The position numbers and the translations under genes were made by a program. This document shows, one piece after another, positions 31,489 to 40,013 of a stretch of 64,000 nucleotides of DNA. The stretch is taken from positions 1 to 64,000 of the forward strand of contig JAZQBL010000037.1 in the NCBI GenBank assembly GCA_045545665.1. The letters run 5' to 3'. This DNA comes from RGIG7213 sp045545665. GTDB lineage: Bacteria; Bacillota; Clostridia; Oscillospirales; CAG-272. The notes under the pieces are model-generated. The model searched no databases, was not told where the DNA came from, and saw only the letters and a list, made by a program, of their open reading frames with translations. The number at the start of each line of letters is the position of its first letter. Position 1 is the stretch's first letter.

Positions 31489-32406
31489 ATGAAAACAAGA
31501 ATCGAAGAACACAAGAATTTCGGAAAAACACTCTTTATCGAACACGGCGATATAACCCTCGGCGTAACGGTCGATATAGGTCCGAGAGTTATCTATATGT
31601 CATACAAAGGCTGTGAAAACCTCTTTTACGAAGACACAGAGCGCAGAACACAGAAAAACGATCAGACGTACCGGGACAAATTCGGTAAGGACAGCGCGTG
31701 GTATCTTTACGGCGGTCACCGCATCTGGATGTCGCCCGAGGAATATCCCGCAACGTACGATGCGGACAACAACCCTGTTGACTACACGGTTGACGGCGAA
31801 ACTGTCACCTTCACGCAAAAAGCTCACACAGGCAGCACGATCACTGCAACACTCAAGCTCGTATTTGAAAACGGCGGCATAACGGTTTACAACACGATAA
31901 AGAACGTAACGGACAAAACGATAAACGGCGCGGTATGGGCGCTGTCCGTAATGGCACCCGGCGGTGTCGGCTTTGTAAAGCTCAACGACAAGGACACGGG
32001 ACTTTTGTCAAACAAAAAGCTCGTGCTTTGGCCCTACACGAAGCTCACAGATAAAAGACTTTACCTTTTCGACAAATATCTTGCAGTAAAGCAGGATGCC
32101 GCAGCAGGCTGTGATTTCAAAATAGCAACCGACAACGACAGCGGTGTCATCCACTATTACAAAGACGGCACGCTTTTCACGAAAGAATTTGATATAGAAA
32201 AGGGTGCGGAATATCCCGACTGCGGCGTATACTGTGAATTCTTCACGGGCAATTATTTCTTCGAGCTTGAAAGTTTAAGTGCTCTGCACGACATTCCCGC
32301 AAACTCAGAACTTACACACGTAGAGCGTTGGAGCTTGTCTGAATGTGGCAATTTGACTGAAATTACAGAGAAAAACATCGAAAATTTATTAAAAATTACT
32401 AAATAA
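31489..32406 (+). CDS. Mutarotase-fold hypothetical protein (DUF4380-like)
   Basis: 305 residues from ATG 31489 with GGAG upstream. The sequence is beta-rich throughout, with galactose-mutarotase-like features: IEHGDITLGVTVDIGPRVIY at the start, YGGHRIWMSPEEYPATYDAD, then NTIKNVTDKTINGAVWALSV. His and Glu in GGHRIW and SPEE may contact sugar. It resembles DUF4380/aldose-1-epimerase-like proteins that bind carbohydrates. Substrate is unknown. Confidence 0.72.
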   Translation: MKTRIEEHKNFGKTLFIEHGDITLGVTVDIGPRVIYMSYKGCENLFYEDTERRTQKNDQTYRDKFGKDSAWYLYGGHRIWMSPEEYPATYDADNNPVDYTVDGETVTFTQKAHTGSTITATLKLVFENGGITVYNTIKNVTDKTINGAVWALSVMAPGGVGFVKLNDKDTGLLSNKKLVLWPYTKLTDKRLYLFDKYLAVKQDAAAGCDFKIATDNDSGVIHYYKDGTLFTKEFDIEKGAEYPDCGVYCEFFTGNYFFELESLSALHDIPANSELTHVERWSLSECGNLTEITEKNIENLLKITK

Positions 32407-32430
32407 TCAATAAAAATTCGTGAAAAACTA

Positions 32431-32459
32431 TTGATTTTTTCACCCCATTATGGTATAGT
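32431..32459 (+). promoter_or_regulatory. hpf promoter
   Basis: TTGATT (32431-32436), a 17-nt spacer and TATAGT (32454-32459), 58 nt before the hpf ATG. Confidence 0.75.
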
Positions 32460-32516
32460 GAAATTGCAAAATAAAGAGCCTGATATTTTGTAATTTCTCG
32501 TAAAGGTGGTTTTTAT

Positions 32517-33044
32517 ATGAAAACATTGATAGTGGCAAAACAACTTACCGTTACAGATGATCTGAAAGCGATCATTGAGAAGAAGCTTGAAAAATTCGAT
32601 AAGTTCTTTAACGATAACGCTTCTGCCTCCGTTGTCCTTTCAAGAAAACGTGACAAAGAAATATTGGAGCTTACGATAACAGTCGGCGGCACTTTGTTCA
32701 GAGCTGAAGAAGAAAGCGATACGTTCAGAAACGCTCTGGACAACGCAGTTGATATAATCGAAAGACAGATAAGAAAAAATAAAACGCGCTTGCAAAGAAG
32801 ACTGCGCGACGGATATTTTGACAAAGCGGTGTATGACGTTGAGGTTGACGAAGAGGACGACGCTCCCTTCAAGATAAGAGAAAAAACGTTCCCGTTTATG
32901 CCGATGTCCGTTGAAGAAGCGATACTCCAGATGAACCTTCTGGGTCATCAGTTCTTCGTATTCACAAATGCAGAAACAGAAAAGACGAACGTCATATACA
33001 AGCGCAAGGACAACGACTACGGTCTTATAGTCCCCGAAGATTGA
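32517..33044 (+). CDS. hpf: Ribosome hibernation promoting factor, long form
   Basis: 175 residues. The N-terminal HPF/RaiA domain (about 1-95) begins MKTLIVAKQLTVTDDLKAII and includes ERQIRKNKTRLQRRLRDGYF. The C-terminal dimerisation domain (about 118-175) includes FPFMPMSVEEAILQMNLLGH, FFVFTNAETEKTNVIYKRKD and NDYGLI. The long form pairs two 70S ribosomes into inactive 100S particles in stationary phase. It is a single-gene unit with a promoter and terminator. Confidence 0.96.
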   Translation: MKTLIVAKQLTVTDDLKAIIEKKLEKFDKFFNDNASASVVLSRKRDKEILELTITVGGTLFRAEEESDTFRNALDNAVDIIERQIRKNKTRLQRRLRDGYFDKAVYDVEVDEEDDAPFKIREKTFPFMPMSVEEAILQMNLLGHQFFVFTNAETEKTNVIYKRKDNDYGLIVPED

Positions 33045-33060
33045 TACTTTATCTTATATA

Positions 33061-33091
33061 AAGCGGCAAAGCTTGCCGCTTTATATTTTTT
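33061..33091 (+). terminator. hpf terminator
   Basis: AAGCGGCAA (33061-33069) pairs with TTGCCGCTT (33073-33081), followed by TATATTTTTT. Confidence 0.92.
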
Positions 33092-33102
33092 GTTGAATTC
33101 TA

Positions 33103-33130
33103 TTGAAAAAAAAGAAAAACGTGGTATAAT
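33103..33130 (+). promoter_or_regulatory. Promoter of the flavodiiron-rubredoxin operon
   Basis: TTGAAA (33103-33108), a 16-nt spacer and TATAAT (33125-33130), 30 nt before the ATG at 33161. Confidence 0.8.
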
Positions 33131-33160
33131 AATCATATAATAATTCAACAGGAGAATATT

Positions 33161-34306
33161 ATGGTAACAAACACAATAAAATATATAGGTGTCAACGATC
33201 ACGAAATAGACCTTTTTGAAGGTCAGTATGACGTCCCGAACGGTATGGCGTATAACTCTTACCTTATCGAAGATAATAAGATTGCGGTAATGGATACAGT
33301 TGATGCACGTTTTACAGATGAATGGCTCGAAAACATAAAAAAAGCAACAGACAGAGATCCCGATTATCTCATCGTTCAGCATATGGAGCCCGACCATTCG
33401 GCTAATATAGACAAGTTCTTGTGTAAATACCCCTCCGCTGTCGTAGTATCAAACGATAAAGCGTTTGCAATGATGAAAAAGTTTTTTTCAAACGACTATC
33501 AGGACAGAAGGATCGTCGTAAAAGACGGTGATACCCTTGAACTTGGAAAGCACACCCTTTCCTTCCACACAGCACCTATGGTACACTGGCCCGAGGTAAT
33601 GGTGACGTACGACAAAACGGACAAGGTACTTTTTTCCGCCGACGCTTTCGGCAAGTTCGGCGCACTTGATACAGAAGAAGATTGGGCGTGCGAGGCAAGA
33701 CGTTACTATTTCGGCATCGTCGGCAAGTTCGGTGTTCAGGTTCAGGCAGCTCTTAAAAAGCTTTCAACGCTTGACATTGAAATAATATGCCCCCTTCACG
33801 GTCCCGTGCTTTCGGAAAATCTCGGATACTATCTCGATCTCTATAACACCTGGTCATCATACGGTGTTGAAAGCGAAGGCGTACTCATCTGCTACACTTC
33901 CGTTTACGGAAACACAAAAAAGGCAGTTGAGCTTCTTGAAGCAGAGCTTAAATCTCTCGGATGTGCAAAGGTTGCAGTAAACGATCTTGCAAGATGTGAT
34001 ATGGCGGAAGCTGTTGAAGACGCTTTCCGTTACGGAAAGATCGTTCTTGCCACAACAACGTACAACGGCGATATTTTCCCCTTTATGCGTGAGTTTATAA
34101 ACGAGCTTACGGAAAGAAATTATCAGAAGCGTACCGTCGGTATAATCGAAAACGGAAGCTGGGCGCCCATTGCGGCAAAGAAAATAAAGCAAATGCTTGA
34201 AAACAGCAAGGATATCTCATTTACCGAAACGACAGTAACGATACATTCAGCTGTAAAGGACGAAAACAAAGAACAAATTAAAAATCTTGCAAAAGAGATA
34301 ATATAA
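33161..34306 (+). CDS. FprA-type flavodiiron protein (A-type flavoprotein)
   Basis: 381 residues. The N-terminal metallo-beta-lactamase-like domain has diiron ligands HMEPDHSAN (H-x-E-x-D-H), further ligands in PMVHWPEVM and SADAFGKFG, and the final histidine in CPLHGPVLS. The C-terminal flavodoxin domain (about 250-381) begins LICYTSVYGNTKKAVELLEA, the FMN phosphate loop. Flavodiiron proteins reduce O2 to water or NO to N2O in the cytoplasm. The rubredoxin gene 11 nt downstream is the usual electron donor. Confidence 0.96.
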   Translation: MVTNTIKYIGVNDHEIDLFEGQYDVPNGMAYNSYLIEDNKIAVMDTVDARFTDEWLENIKKATDRDPDYLIVQHMEPDHSANIDKFLCKYPSAVVVSNDKAFAMMKKFFSNDYQDRRIVVKDGDTLELGKHTLSFHTAPMVHWPEVMVTYDKTDKVLFSADAFGKFGALDTEEDWACEARRYYFGIVGKFGVQVQAALKKLSTLDIEIICPLHGPVLSENLGYYLDLYNTWSSYGVESEGVLICYTSVYGNTKKAVELLEAELKSLGCAKVAVNDLARCDMAEAVEDAFRYGKIVLATTTYNGDIFPFMREFINELTERNYQKRTVGIIENGSWAPIAAKKIKQMLENSKDISFTETTVTIHSAVKDENKEQIKNLAKEII

Positions 34307-34317
34307 GGAGAAAAACT

Positions 34318-34476
34318 ATGAAAAAATACGTATGTGAAATTTGCGGTTACGTTTACGACGAAGCAAACGGCGATCCCGACAACAACATCGCTCCCGGAAC
34401 GAAATGGGAAGATATCCCCGAAGATTGGGTATGTCCTCTTTGCGGTGTCGGCAAGGATCAGTTTTCCGAAGAATAA
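34318..34476 (+). CDS. Rubredoxin
   Basis: 52 residues. Both iron knuckles are complete: YVCEICGYVYDEANGDPDN (CxxC) and DWVCPLCGVGKDQF (CxxC), with the aromatic core residues of classical rubredoxin. It carries electrons to the flavodiiron protein encoded upstream, for oxygen or NO detoxification. AAGGAG lies 8 nt before the ATG. Confidence 0.97.
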   Translation: MKKYVCEICGYVYDEANGDPDNNIAPGTKWEDIPEDWVCPLCGVGKDQFSEE

Positions 34477-34564
34477 TTTTCACCTACAGGGATCGGCATA
34501 AATAATCCGATCCCTTTTTCAAAACATCTGAAGTCTTTATTAATTTTGATTAACGGAGATAAAA

Positions 34565-35821
34565 ATGTCTGATATTCTTAAAACGATCGACAGTTTCAAA
34601 CGTGCCTGCCCTTGCGGGGTCACACACGAAACGACTATAAAAGATATACAAATAGGATCAGGGCTTGTCAATTCCGTGGGAGATATTCTTAAAAAGAACG
34701 GTTTTCCGAAAAACATTCTGCTCGTCGCCGACAAAAACACACTTCATGCCGCAGACGGTATTGCAGAAAGTCTTGACGGATTTTCTGTATCATATAAAAT
34801 ATACGACGATCTTCGTGTTGCGGAAATTGAGCATGCAAATGAAATAGGCGCTCTCATAAGAGGAACGGACACGGCAGTGCTCTCTGTCGGAACAGGCTCT
34901 GTAAACGATCCGTGCAGGCTTGCCTGCGCTGTTGAAAACAAAAAACTGTGCATTTTCGCAACCGCTCCTTCTATGGACGGGTTTGCGTCTTACAGCTCAC
35001 CTATCGTTGCAAGCGGCTTTAAATCGAGCTATCCTGCCAAAAGCCCCGAGGTAATAATAGGTGACACGAAGATACTCGCAAACGCTCCCTCCGAACTTAA
35101 ATCGGCAGGATTCGGCGATATGGTATCAAAATACATAGGACTTATCGACTGGAAGGTATCGACCATACTCACAGGTGAAACGTACTGCGAAAAGGTTGCA
35201 GCTTTAACACGTGAAGCAGTTGACGAGCTTATGGAAATGGCTGACAAAGTAACCGAAAATGATGAATACACCGCAGGAAAAATATTTGAAGCTCTCCTTA
35301 AGACGGGAATAGGTATGAGTTTTATGAAAAATTCACGTCCCGCAAGCGGTTCAGAACACATAATATCGCATCTCATCGAATGTCTTGAGCTTAAAGAGGG
35401 CAAGCTTCCCAATCTTCACGGTGATGACGTTGGCGTATGTACGCTTGAAATGCTTAAATTTTACGGCAGTCTTGCAGAACACGACGAGATAGAAACAAGA
35501 TACGAAACGGTAGATTGGGACGACGTATACGATTTCTACGGCTTTATGGCAGAGGACGTAAAAAAGCTCAACCATCCCGAAAACATCGTTGACGGTATAA
35601 CGCCCGAAAAGCTTAAAAGCAGTTGGGGCGAAATAAGACAAGTAATAAAAAGTATGCCCTCATACGATGAATGTAAAAAAGCAATGATAAAAGCAGGGTG
35701 TAAGATCACGGTGCAGGATATAAACAAAGATCCCGAATTTTTCAAAAAATGTACGCATTATTCGCCGTATATGAGAAAAAGACTTACCCTTTTACGTCTT
35801 AAGGAAATGATAGTTGTTTAA
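34565..35821 (+). CDS. sn-Glycerol-1-phosphate dehydrogenase (AraM/EgsA-like)
   Basis: 418 residues, iron-alcohol-dehydrogenase-like fold. Seen: LSVGTGSVNDPCRLAC (NAD-binding, GGS/T-type loop), FATAPSMDGFASYSSPIVAS, SAGFGDMVSKYIGLIDW (metal-ligand Asp), and SGSEHIISHLIE plus NLHGDDVGV with two histidine ligands. The pattern APSMDGFAS and AGFGD is that of AraM/EgsA rather than glycerol dehydrogenase. It reduces dihydroxyacetone phosphate to glycerol-1-phosphate, the archaeal-type stereoisomer. Bacterial AraM in Bacillus feeds heptaprenylglyceryl phosphate synthesis. No prenylglyceryl synthase is seen nearby. Confidence 0.88.
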   Translation: MSDILKTIDSFKRACPCGVTHETTIKDIQIGSGLVNSVGDILKKNGFPKNILLVADKNTLHAADGIAESLDGFSVSYKIYDDLRVAEIEHANEIGALIRGTDTAVLSVGTGSVNDPCRLACAVENKKLCIFATAPSMDGFASYSSPIVASGFKSSYPAKSPEVIIGDTKILANAPSELKSAGFGDMVSKYIGLIDWKVSTILTGETYCEKVAALTREAVDELMEMADKVTENDEYTAGKIFEALLKTGIGMSFMKNSRPASGSEHIISHLIECLELKEGKLPNLHGDDVGVCTLEMLKFYGSLAEHDEIETRYETVDWDDVYDFYGFMAEDVKKLNHPENIVDGITPEKLKSSWGEIRQVIKSMPSYDECKKAMIKAGCKITVQDINKDPEFFKKCTHYSPYMRKRLTLLRLKEMIVV

Positions 35822-35823
35822 CA

Positions 35824-35870
35824 AAAAACGGCTTTTGATTGAAATTTTCTTTCATTCAAAAGCCGTTTTT
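35824..35870. terminator. Bidirectional terminator
   Basis: AAAAACGGCTTTTGA (35824-35838) pairs with TCAAAAGCCGTTTTT (35856-35870). It lies between the convergent dehydrogenase and CDF genes. Confidence 0.93.
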
Positions 35871-35872
35871 AT

Positions 35873-36799
35873 TTATTCTTTTATTTCAACGGGGTCGGGA
35901 TGTATCGTCACCTGACAGTGAAACCGTTTTTTCATATCCTCTTCTATTTGGTCGATTATCCGATGCGCTTTTATCAAGCTGATATCTGCCGATATTTCAG
36001 CGTGAAGCGTTATTATAAGACGCATAGGACCGTAATCGTGAACTATAAGATCGTGTATTTTGATAATATCGGGGTATTGCTTTACAAATTCCTCTATCTC
36101 GCTTACAAGCGTCGGATCGGGCGCTGTACCGAGCAAAAGATCTATAGGCTCTTTCAGCGCCTTGCACGCCGTTAAGAATATAAAAAACGAGACGATAATA
36201 CCTGCCCAGCCATCGAGCATTACAGGCGTATACAGCGAAGCTACGGAGCAGACAAGAACAAGAGAAGTTGTCACAACGTCAACTATACTGTCAAGTGCCG
36301 TCGCTTTGATAGCCGCTGAATTTATTATCTTGCTTATTTTCCGATAGAAGAAAAACAGCCACAGCTTTACCAAAACGGTAAGAGAAATTATTATTATAAA
36401 CAAGGGGCTGATCTTCGTGGGTACGTGGTTTTGAATTTTTTGAACGGACGTGTGAAAAAGCTCAACGCTTACCGTTATTATCATAATATTCACGATGAGC
36501 GCCGTGAGGTATTCTATCCGCCCGTGACCGTATGGATGCTTTTCATCCGCTTGCTTTTGCGACAAGTGAAAACCCAATATTGTAACTATATTAGAGCCTG
36601 CATCGGAAAGATTATTAAACGCATCCGTAATAACGCCGACAGAGCCTGCGGTAAGACCGAGGATCAATTTTGTAACACACAAAACGACGTTTGCGATCAT
36701 TCCCGTAATATTTGAAAGTAAGGAATATCTGTTTCTGACAGACGTATTTTCAACGTCATCACAGTTTTTAACAAACAGTTTTACAAGGAGCTGTGTCAA
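35873..36799 (-). CDS. Cation diffusion facilitator transporter
   Basis: About 309 residues from TTG 36799, which is seven bases after GGAGG; an ATG at 36805 overlaps the upstream stop but sits too close to the ribosome site. Six transmembrane helices. The metal site in helix 2 is GVITDAFNNLSDAGSNIV (D/N-x-x-x-D pattern), and helix 5 has ATALDSIVDVVTTSLVLVCS (DxxxD). The C-terminal cytoplasmic domain ends QVTIHPDPVE. It exports Zn2+, Mn2+ or Fe2+ in exchange for protons. Confidence 0.93.
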   Translation of the reverse strand: MTQLLVKLFVKNCDDVENTSVRNRYSLLSNITGMIANVVLCVTKLILGLTAGSVGVITDAFNNLSDAGSNIVTILGFHLSQKQADEKHPYGHGRIEYLTALIVNIMIITVSVELFHTSVQKIQNHVPTKISPLFIIIISLTVLVKLWLFFFYRKISKIINSAAIKATALDSIVDVVTTSLVLVCSVASLYTPVMLDGWAGIIVSFFIFLTACKALKEPIDLLLGTAPDPTLVSEIEEFVKQYPDIIKIHDLIVHDYGPMRLIITLHAEISADISLIKAHRIIDQIEEDMKKRFHCQVTIHPDPVEIKE

Positions 36800-36801
36800 G
36801 A

Positions 36802-37713
36802 TCATCCCTCCGTTTCTTTATTATTTCTTATATGGATAACACCGACACTTCCCGATATCGTCTCTTTAAAAACGTGCTGATGAATATCATCTGTCAGATA
36901 TCCGTCAAATGAATAATGCAAATGACCGCACAGCGCCTCTTTAATAATTGCGCCGTTATCGAATACGGTTTTATGAAGTCTTGATGTGTTTTCATCGGGA
37001 TCGTAGTGACAGCCGTCACCCCACGCAAGCACCCTGCCCTGCCATACCTCTTTCGATCTTTCGGCAAATGTTTTATCGACAAGAGAATTGAAAGGAACGT
37101 GCTGAAGCAGTATTATGGGTTTTTGCTTTTTAATTATCTCTTTCATAAAAGAGTCCGCCTGCGGTGACATCTGCGAGGTCGTGTTATTGATACCTACAAT
37201 ACAAATATCGTCAAATTCCATAAGCTGAATTTCCGAACTTATATCAAGTGTTTCATACATTTGATATATTTCCTTTTGCTGAATATTTTTACACCACCAG
37301 GGGCAAATATCGTGATCGGCATATACGAACACTGTGGGCGTTTTAACCTTGTCAAGACCGTCTTTAAACGTCTTTACGTTGGCGCTTGATGCAAAATCGA
37401 CCATATCACCGCCAAGCAGTACGCCGTCGGCACAGCATTCGTCTATCACCTCTGTAAGCTGTTTCCAGCATTCGCACGAAGTAAGTCCCCACGGGGTCTT
37501 GAAAAGCTCGATCCTGCTTTTTACCGTTTCAACGTTTGACGGTGAAACGTCGTCGCTCAACTGAAGTATATGAAGATCGGAAATAAATATAAAGTCGTAA
37601 TCCCTTACAGTATTTACGTATACGGTTATTTCCTCCACACTATAACCGAGTGCCGTTAGTTTTTCTGTAGCAAACGGTTTTTTGTCCCTGTTTTTTATCG
37701 TGACCTTTTTCAT
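36802..37713 (-). CDS. Calcineurin-like metallophosphoesterase
   Basis: 303 residues from ATG 37713 (GAGG upstream); the open frame continues through the tRNA gene, which is not coding. Two-metal site: DFIFISDLHILQL (D-x-H), GVLLGGDMVDF (GGD), FVYADHDICPWW (the usual GNHD is replaced by ADHD), LLQHVPFN (H), and CGHLHYSFDG (GHxH). The asparagine of GNHD that normally helps protonate the leaving group is changed to Asp. It is translationally coupled to the CDF gene. Confidence 0.87.
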   Translation of the reverse strand: MKKVTIKNRDKKPFATEKLTALGYSVEEITVYVNTVRDYDFIFISDLHILQLSDDVSPSNVETVKSRIELFKTPWGLTSCECWKQLTEVIDECCADGVLLGGDMVDFASSANVKTFKDGLDKVKTPTVFVYADHDICPWWCKNIQQKEIYQMYETLDISSEIQLMEFDDICIVGINNTTSQMSPQADSFMKEIIKKQKPIILLQHVPFNSLVDKTFAERSKEVWQGRVLAWGDGCHYDPDENTSRLHKTVFDNGAIIKEALCGHLHYSFDGYLTDDIHQHVFKETISGSVGVIHIRNNKETEG

Positions 37714-37748
37714 AACAGACCTCAGCCTTGCATAAGTTCTTATATTAC

Positions 37749-37782
37749 AAAAAACCTCTCCTGAAAAACAGAAGAGGTTTTC
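37749..37782 (-). terminator. tRNA-Leu(GAG) terminator
   Basis: On the minus strand AACCTCTTCTG pairs with CAGGAGAGGTT with one bulge, then TTTTTTG, directly past the tRNA 3' end. Confidence 0.88.
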
Positions 37783-37783
37783 G

Positions 37784-37868
37784 TGGTGCGAGAAACGGGA
37801 CTTGAACCCGTACGGTGAAATCCACACGCCCCTCAAACGTGCGCGTCTGCCAGTTCCGCCACTCTCGC
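37784..37868 (-). tRNA. tRNA-Leu(GAG)
   Basis: 85 nt with encoded CCA. Acceptor GCGAGAG with TTCTCGC, anticodon arm CACGT-TTGAGGG-GCGTG (anticodon GAG), a long variable arm, and T-arm GGGTTCAAGTCCC. Class II leucine tRNA. Confidence 0.95.
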
Positions 37869-37899
37869 ATATATGCTGCACTCACATGCAACGATATAT

Positions 37900-37956
37900 A
37901 TTATACACATTTTTTTCTATTTGTCAATACCTTTTTGCAAAAAAAATTATTTTTTT
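37900..37956 (-). promoter_or_regulatory. tRNA-Leu(GAG) promoter with UP-like element
   Basis: On the minus strand TTGACA (37927-37922), a 16-nt spacer and TATAAT (37905-37900). The upstream A/T tract (37928-37956) is identical to that of the tRNA-Thr/Tyr promoter. Confidence 0.85.
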
Positions 37957-38008
37957 ATAAAAACAAGAAAATCTGCGTTTTTTGCCGATTTTTTTGGTTT
38001 TTTACGTA

Positions 38009-39931
38009 TTATTTGTAGTTCCGGAATACGAAATTAAGTCTTCCGTGGGGAGCCTGGTCGCCCGAAGTATACATTTCTTCCATCGTATCTACAACGTCGT
38101 CACTGTCTACCCACTTGAACGTGAAGTTTATCTTTGTGTAATCCGTTATGCCGAGGGATGCAAGCGGTACACGTATCATCATTTCGTTGCCTTCCACTCT
38201 GTAGTCGATCTCCTCTGTCGTTTCAAATGCGAACGCATCGTCGGAGGTTGACTTTGCAAGTGTCGTCTTGTTTTCGGATGAAGCCTTGTAGTTTACGATA
38301 TAATCGTATCCGTACCAGCCTGTCGTTGCATTATCGGAATTGATAAACAACTGCATCCACGTAGAATCCGTATTGTACGGTGTTATAGCACCGGGATTAT
38401 CGCCTTTGCTTTCTGACGTTTTAACGTAGAAATATGCATATTTCGTATCGTAAACGATCTTTGATGCAACTATATCGTTTCTGCCCGATTCATCTGTGAG
38501 AGTCTGTCGGCCGAAGCCCTTGTTCTTTCTGTTCATCGAATCGCCTTCAAGGTCGCTGTAGGTCACGAGTATATCGTTCCACTGATCGAACGAGCCGTTT
38601 ATATCTATCGGCTTTCTTGTGTCCTGTACAAGAGTGGGCGCTGTTCCCTTCAGTTTTCTGATATTTTCGATAAGCTGCATATAGTAGTTATCAAAATATC
38701 CGCCGCGCATCATTTCGCAGTCACGGCTGAAGTTGGGACTTGCGTTATCCACAAAGTTGACTCTGTTGGAGCTTGAGGGCTGTCTTTGAGCGACCCATTC
38801 GTTCCATCCCGTTACAAGAACGTACGGAGCATCGGATGCAATAGCATAATCCCACTGCTCCTGGAAGTTGTATCCGTAGAGATACGCATCGGGTGCTTTA
38901 TCGTTTGCGCCGTTGTGATAGCTTCTGCCTCTGTTATCGTCGTTGCCGTAAAATGCGGAGTCAGAGAACTGGATCGTTGCGTTGTGCTGAGCCACAGAAA
39001 CGCTTATAGCATCTGCCTTGCCTTCGTAATTATATACCGTCTGAGGCCATCCGAAGTCCATCCAGGGCCAGCCGCCTTCGTGATTCGTGCCTTCATTGGG
39101 CCACTGCGGAACACGGAAAGTAAAGAAATCCTTTATTTTGCTGTTTGAGATCCTGTTTTCGAAAGCAATGATAACGGGTTTACCGTCTATCATAAACCAT
39201 GTATCGGGGCAGTAATTGATCGAGTATATCTGATTATATACCTGACTTACAACATCGGAAGAATTTGTATTCGTATAGAAAACGACTTGAGGTGTGTCCC
39301 ATCCCTGTTCTCTCATATCGTGCAAAAATCTCATAAGGGGTTTTGCATTGTTGATGTAGGGATATCCGTTTGTAACGTCGAAGTACAAAAAGTCAACGTT
39401 TGCGTTTGTAAGCTCTTCAATGTGCTTACGCATTACCCACAAATCGGAACTGTAGTAGTAACCGTAAAGAGGTTCGCCGTAGAAGTGCATATCACCGACG
39501 CCGCCCCAGCCTTTGTAGTTGGCAAAAAGCGCTCTGTCGCCGCCTTCTGCAAGTATCTTCATATTATCGTAGACTTTATCATCGTCGCCGTGCTCGCCGA
39601 GCCAGAGGAAGTAAAAAAGTCCTACGTATCTTTCGTTGAACGTATAATTTTTCGTTTCTTCTGCCGTGCTGAGTTTTCTGTCAAGATCGTCAACTGCCAC
39701 CATCGGTCCGCAGTTGTAGTTGTTTTTATTGGGATAAGAAACGCCGTCAACGATTATGTTATCACCGTCAACTGTATATGCGGGAGTTCCTGCATACGTA
39801 TCAAGCTCAGAGGGATAAGCGACCTCGCCCGAAGTATCGGAGGTAACGTCATCGCCCTGCGAGCAGGAAACGAACATAGCAGATGCAAGAGTAATTGCCG
39901 CAAGGATGCCGGAAAAAATTCTCTTTTTCAT
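38009..39931 (-). CDS. GH99-like lipoprotein with C-terminal carbohydrate-binding domain
   Basis: 640 residues from ATG 39931 (AAAGGA upstream). The lipobox signal peptide is LASAMFVSCSQG. The middle region (about 95-455) looks like GH99/GH71-type TIM-barrel enzymes: RYVGLFYFLWLGEH, NVDFLYFDVTNGYPYIN, VVFYTNTNSSD, GKPVIIAF and LVTGWNEWVAQRQP (Glu of WNEW a candidate acid/base). Residues about 480-640 (IDINGSFDQWNDILVTYSDL onward) form a CBM9/DOMON-type beta-sandwich. It is probably a surface glycan hydrolase; substrate unknown. Confidence 0.78.
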   Translation of the reverse strand: MKKRIFSGILAAITLASAMFVSCSQGDDVTSDTSGEVAYPSELDTYAGTPAYTVDGDNIIVDGVSYPNKNNYNCGPMVAVDDLDRKLSTAEETKNYTFNERYVGLFYFLWLGEHGDDDKVYDNMKILAEGGDRALFANYKGWGGVGDMHFYGEPLYGYYYSSDLWVMRKHIEELTNANVDFLYFDVTNGYPYINNAKPLMRFLHDMREQGWDTPQVVFYTNTNSSDVVSQVYNQIYSINYCPDTWFMIDGKPVIIAFENRISNSKIKDFFTFRVPQWPNEGTNHEGGWPWMDFGWPQTVYNYEGKADAISVSVAQHNATIQFSDSAFYGNDDNRGRSYHNGANDKAPDAYLYGYNFQEQWDYAIASDAPYVLVTGWNEWVAQRQPSSSNRVNFVDNASPNFSRDCEMMRGGYFDNYYMQLIENIRKLKGTAPTLVQDTRKPIDINGSFDQWNDILVTYSDLEGDSMNRKNKGFGRQTLTDESGRNDIVASKIVYDTKYAYFYVKTSESKGDNPGAITPYNTDSTWMQLFINSDNATTGWYGYDYIVNYKASSENKTTLAKSTSDDAFAFETTEEIDYRVEGNEMMIRVPLASLGITDYTKINFTFKWVDSDDVVDTMEEMYTSGDQAPHGRLNFVFRNYK

Positions 39932-40013
39932 AAAAATATCCTTTCTTTTAATACCAATAAAGCAGCCGAACAACGTATGCGTCCGACTGCTTTACAAAAC
40001 TATTTATCCTTAA

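Noticed and set aside
36802..37881. Longer phosphoesterase frame starting in tRNA-Leu(GAG)
   Set aside because: The first 56 codons come from the tRNA and terminator. ATG 37713 has a ribosome site and matches the family start.
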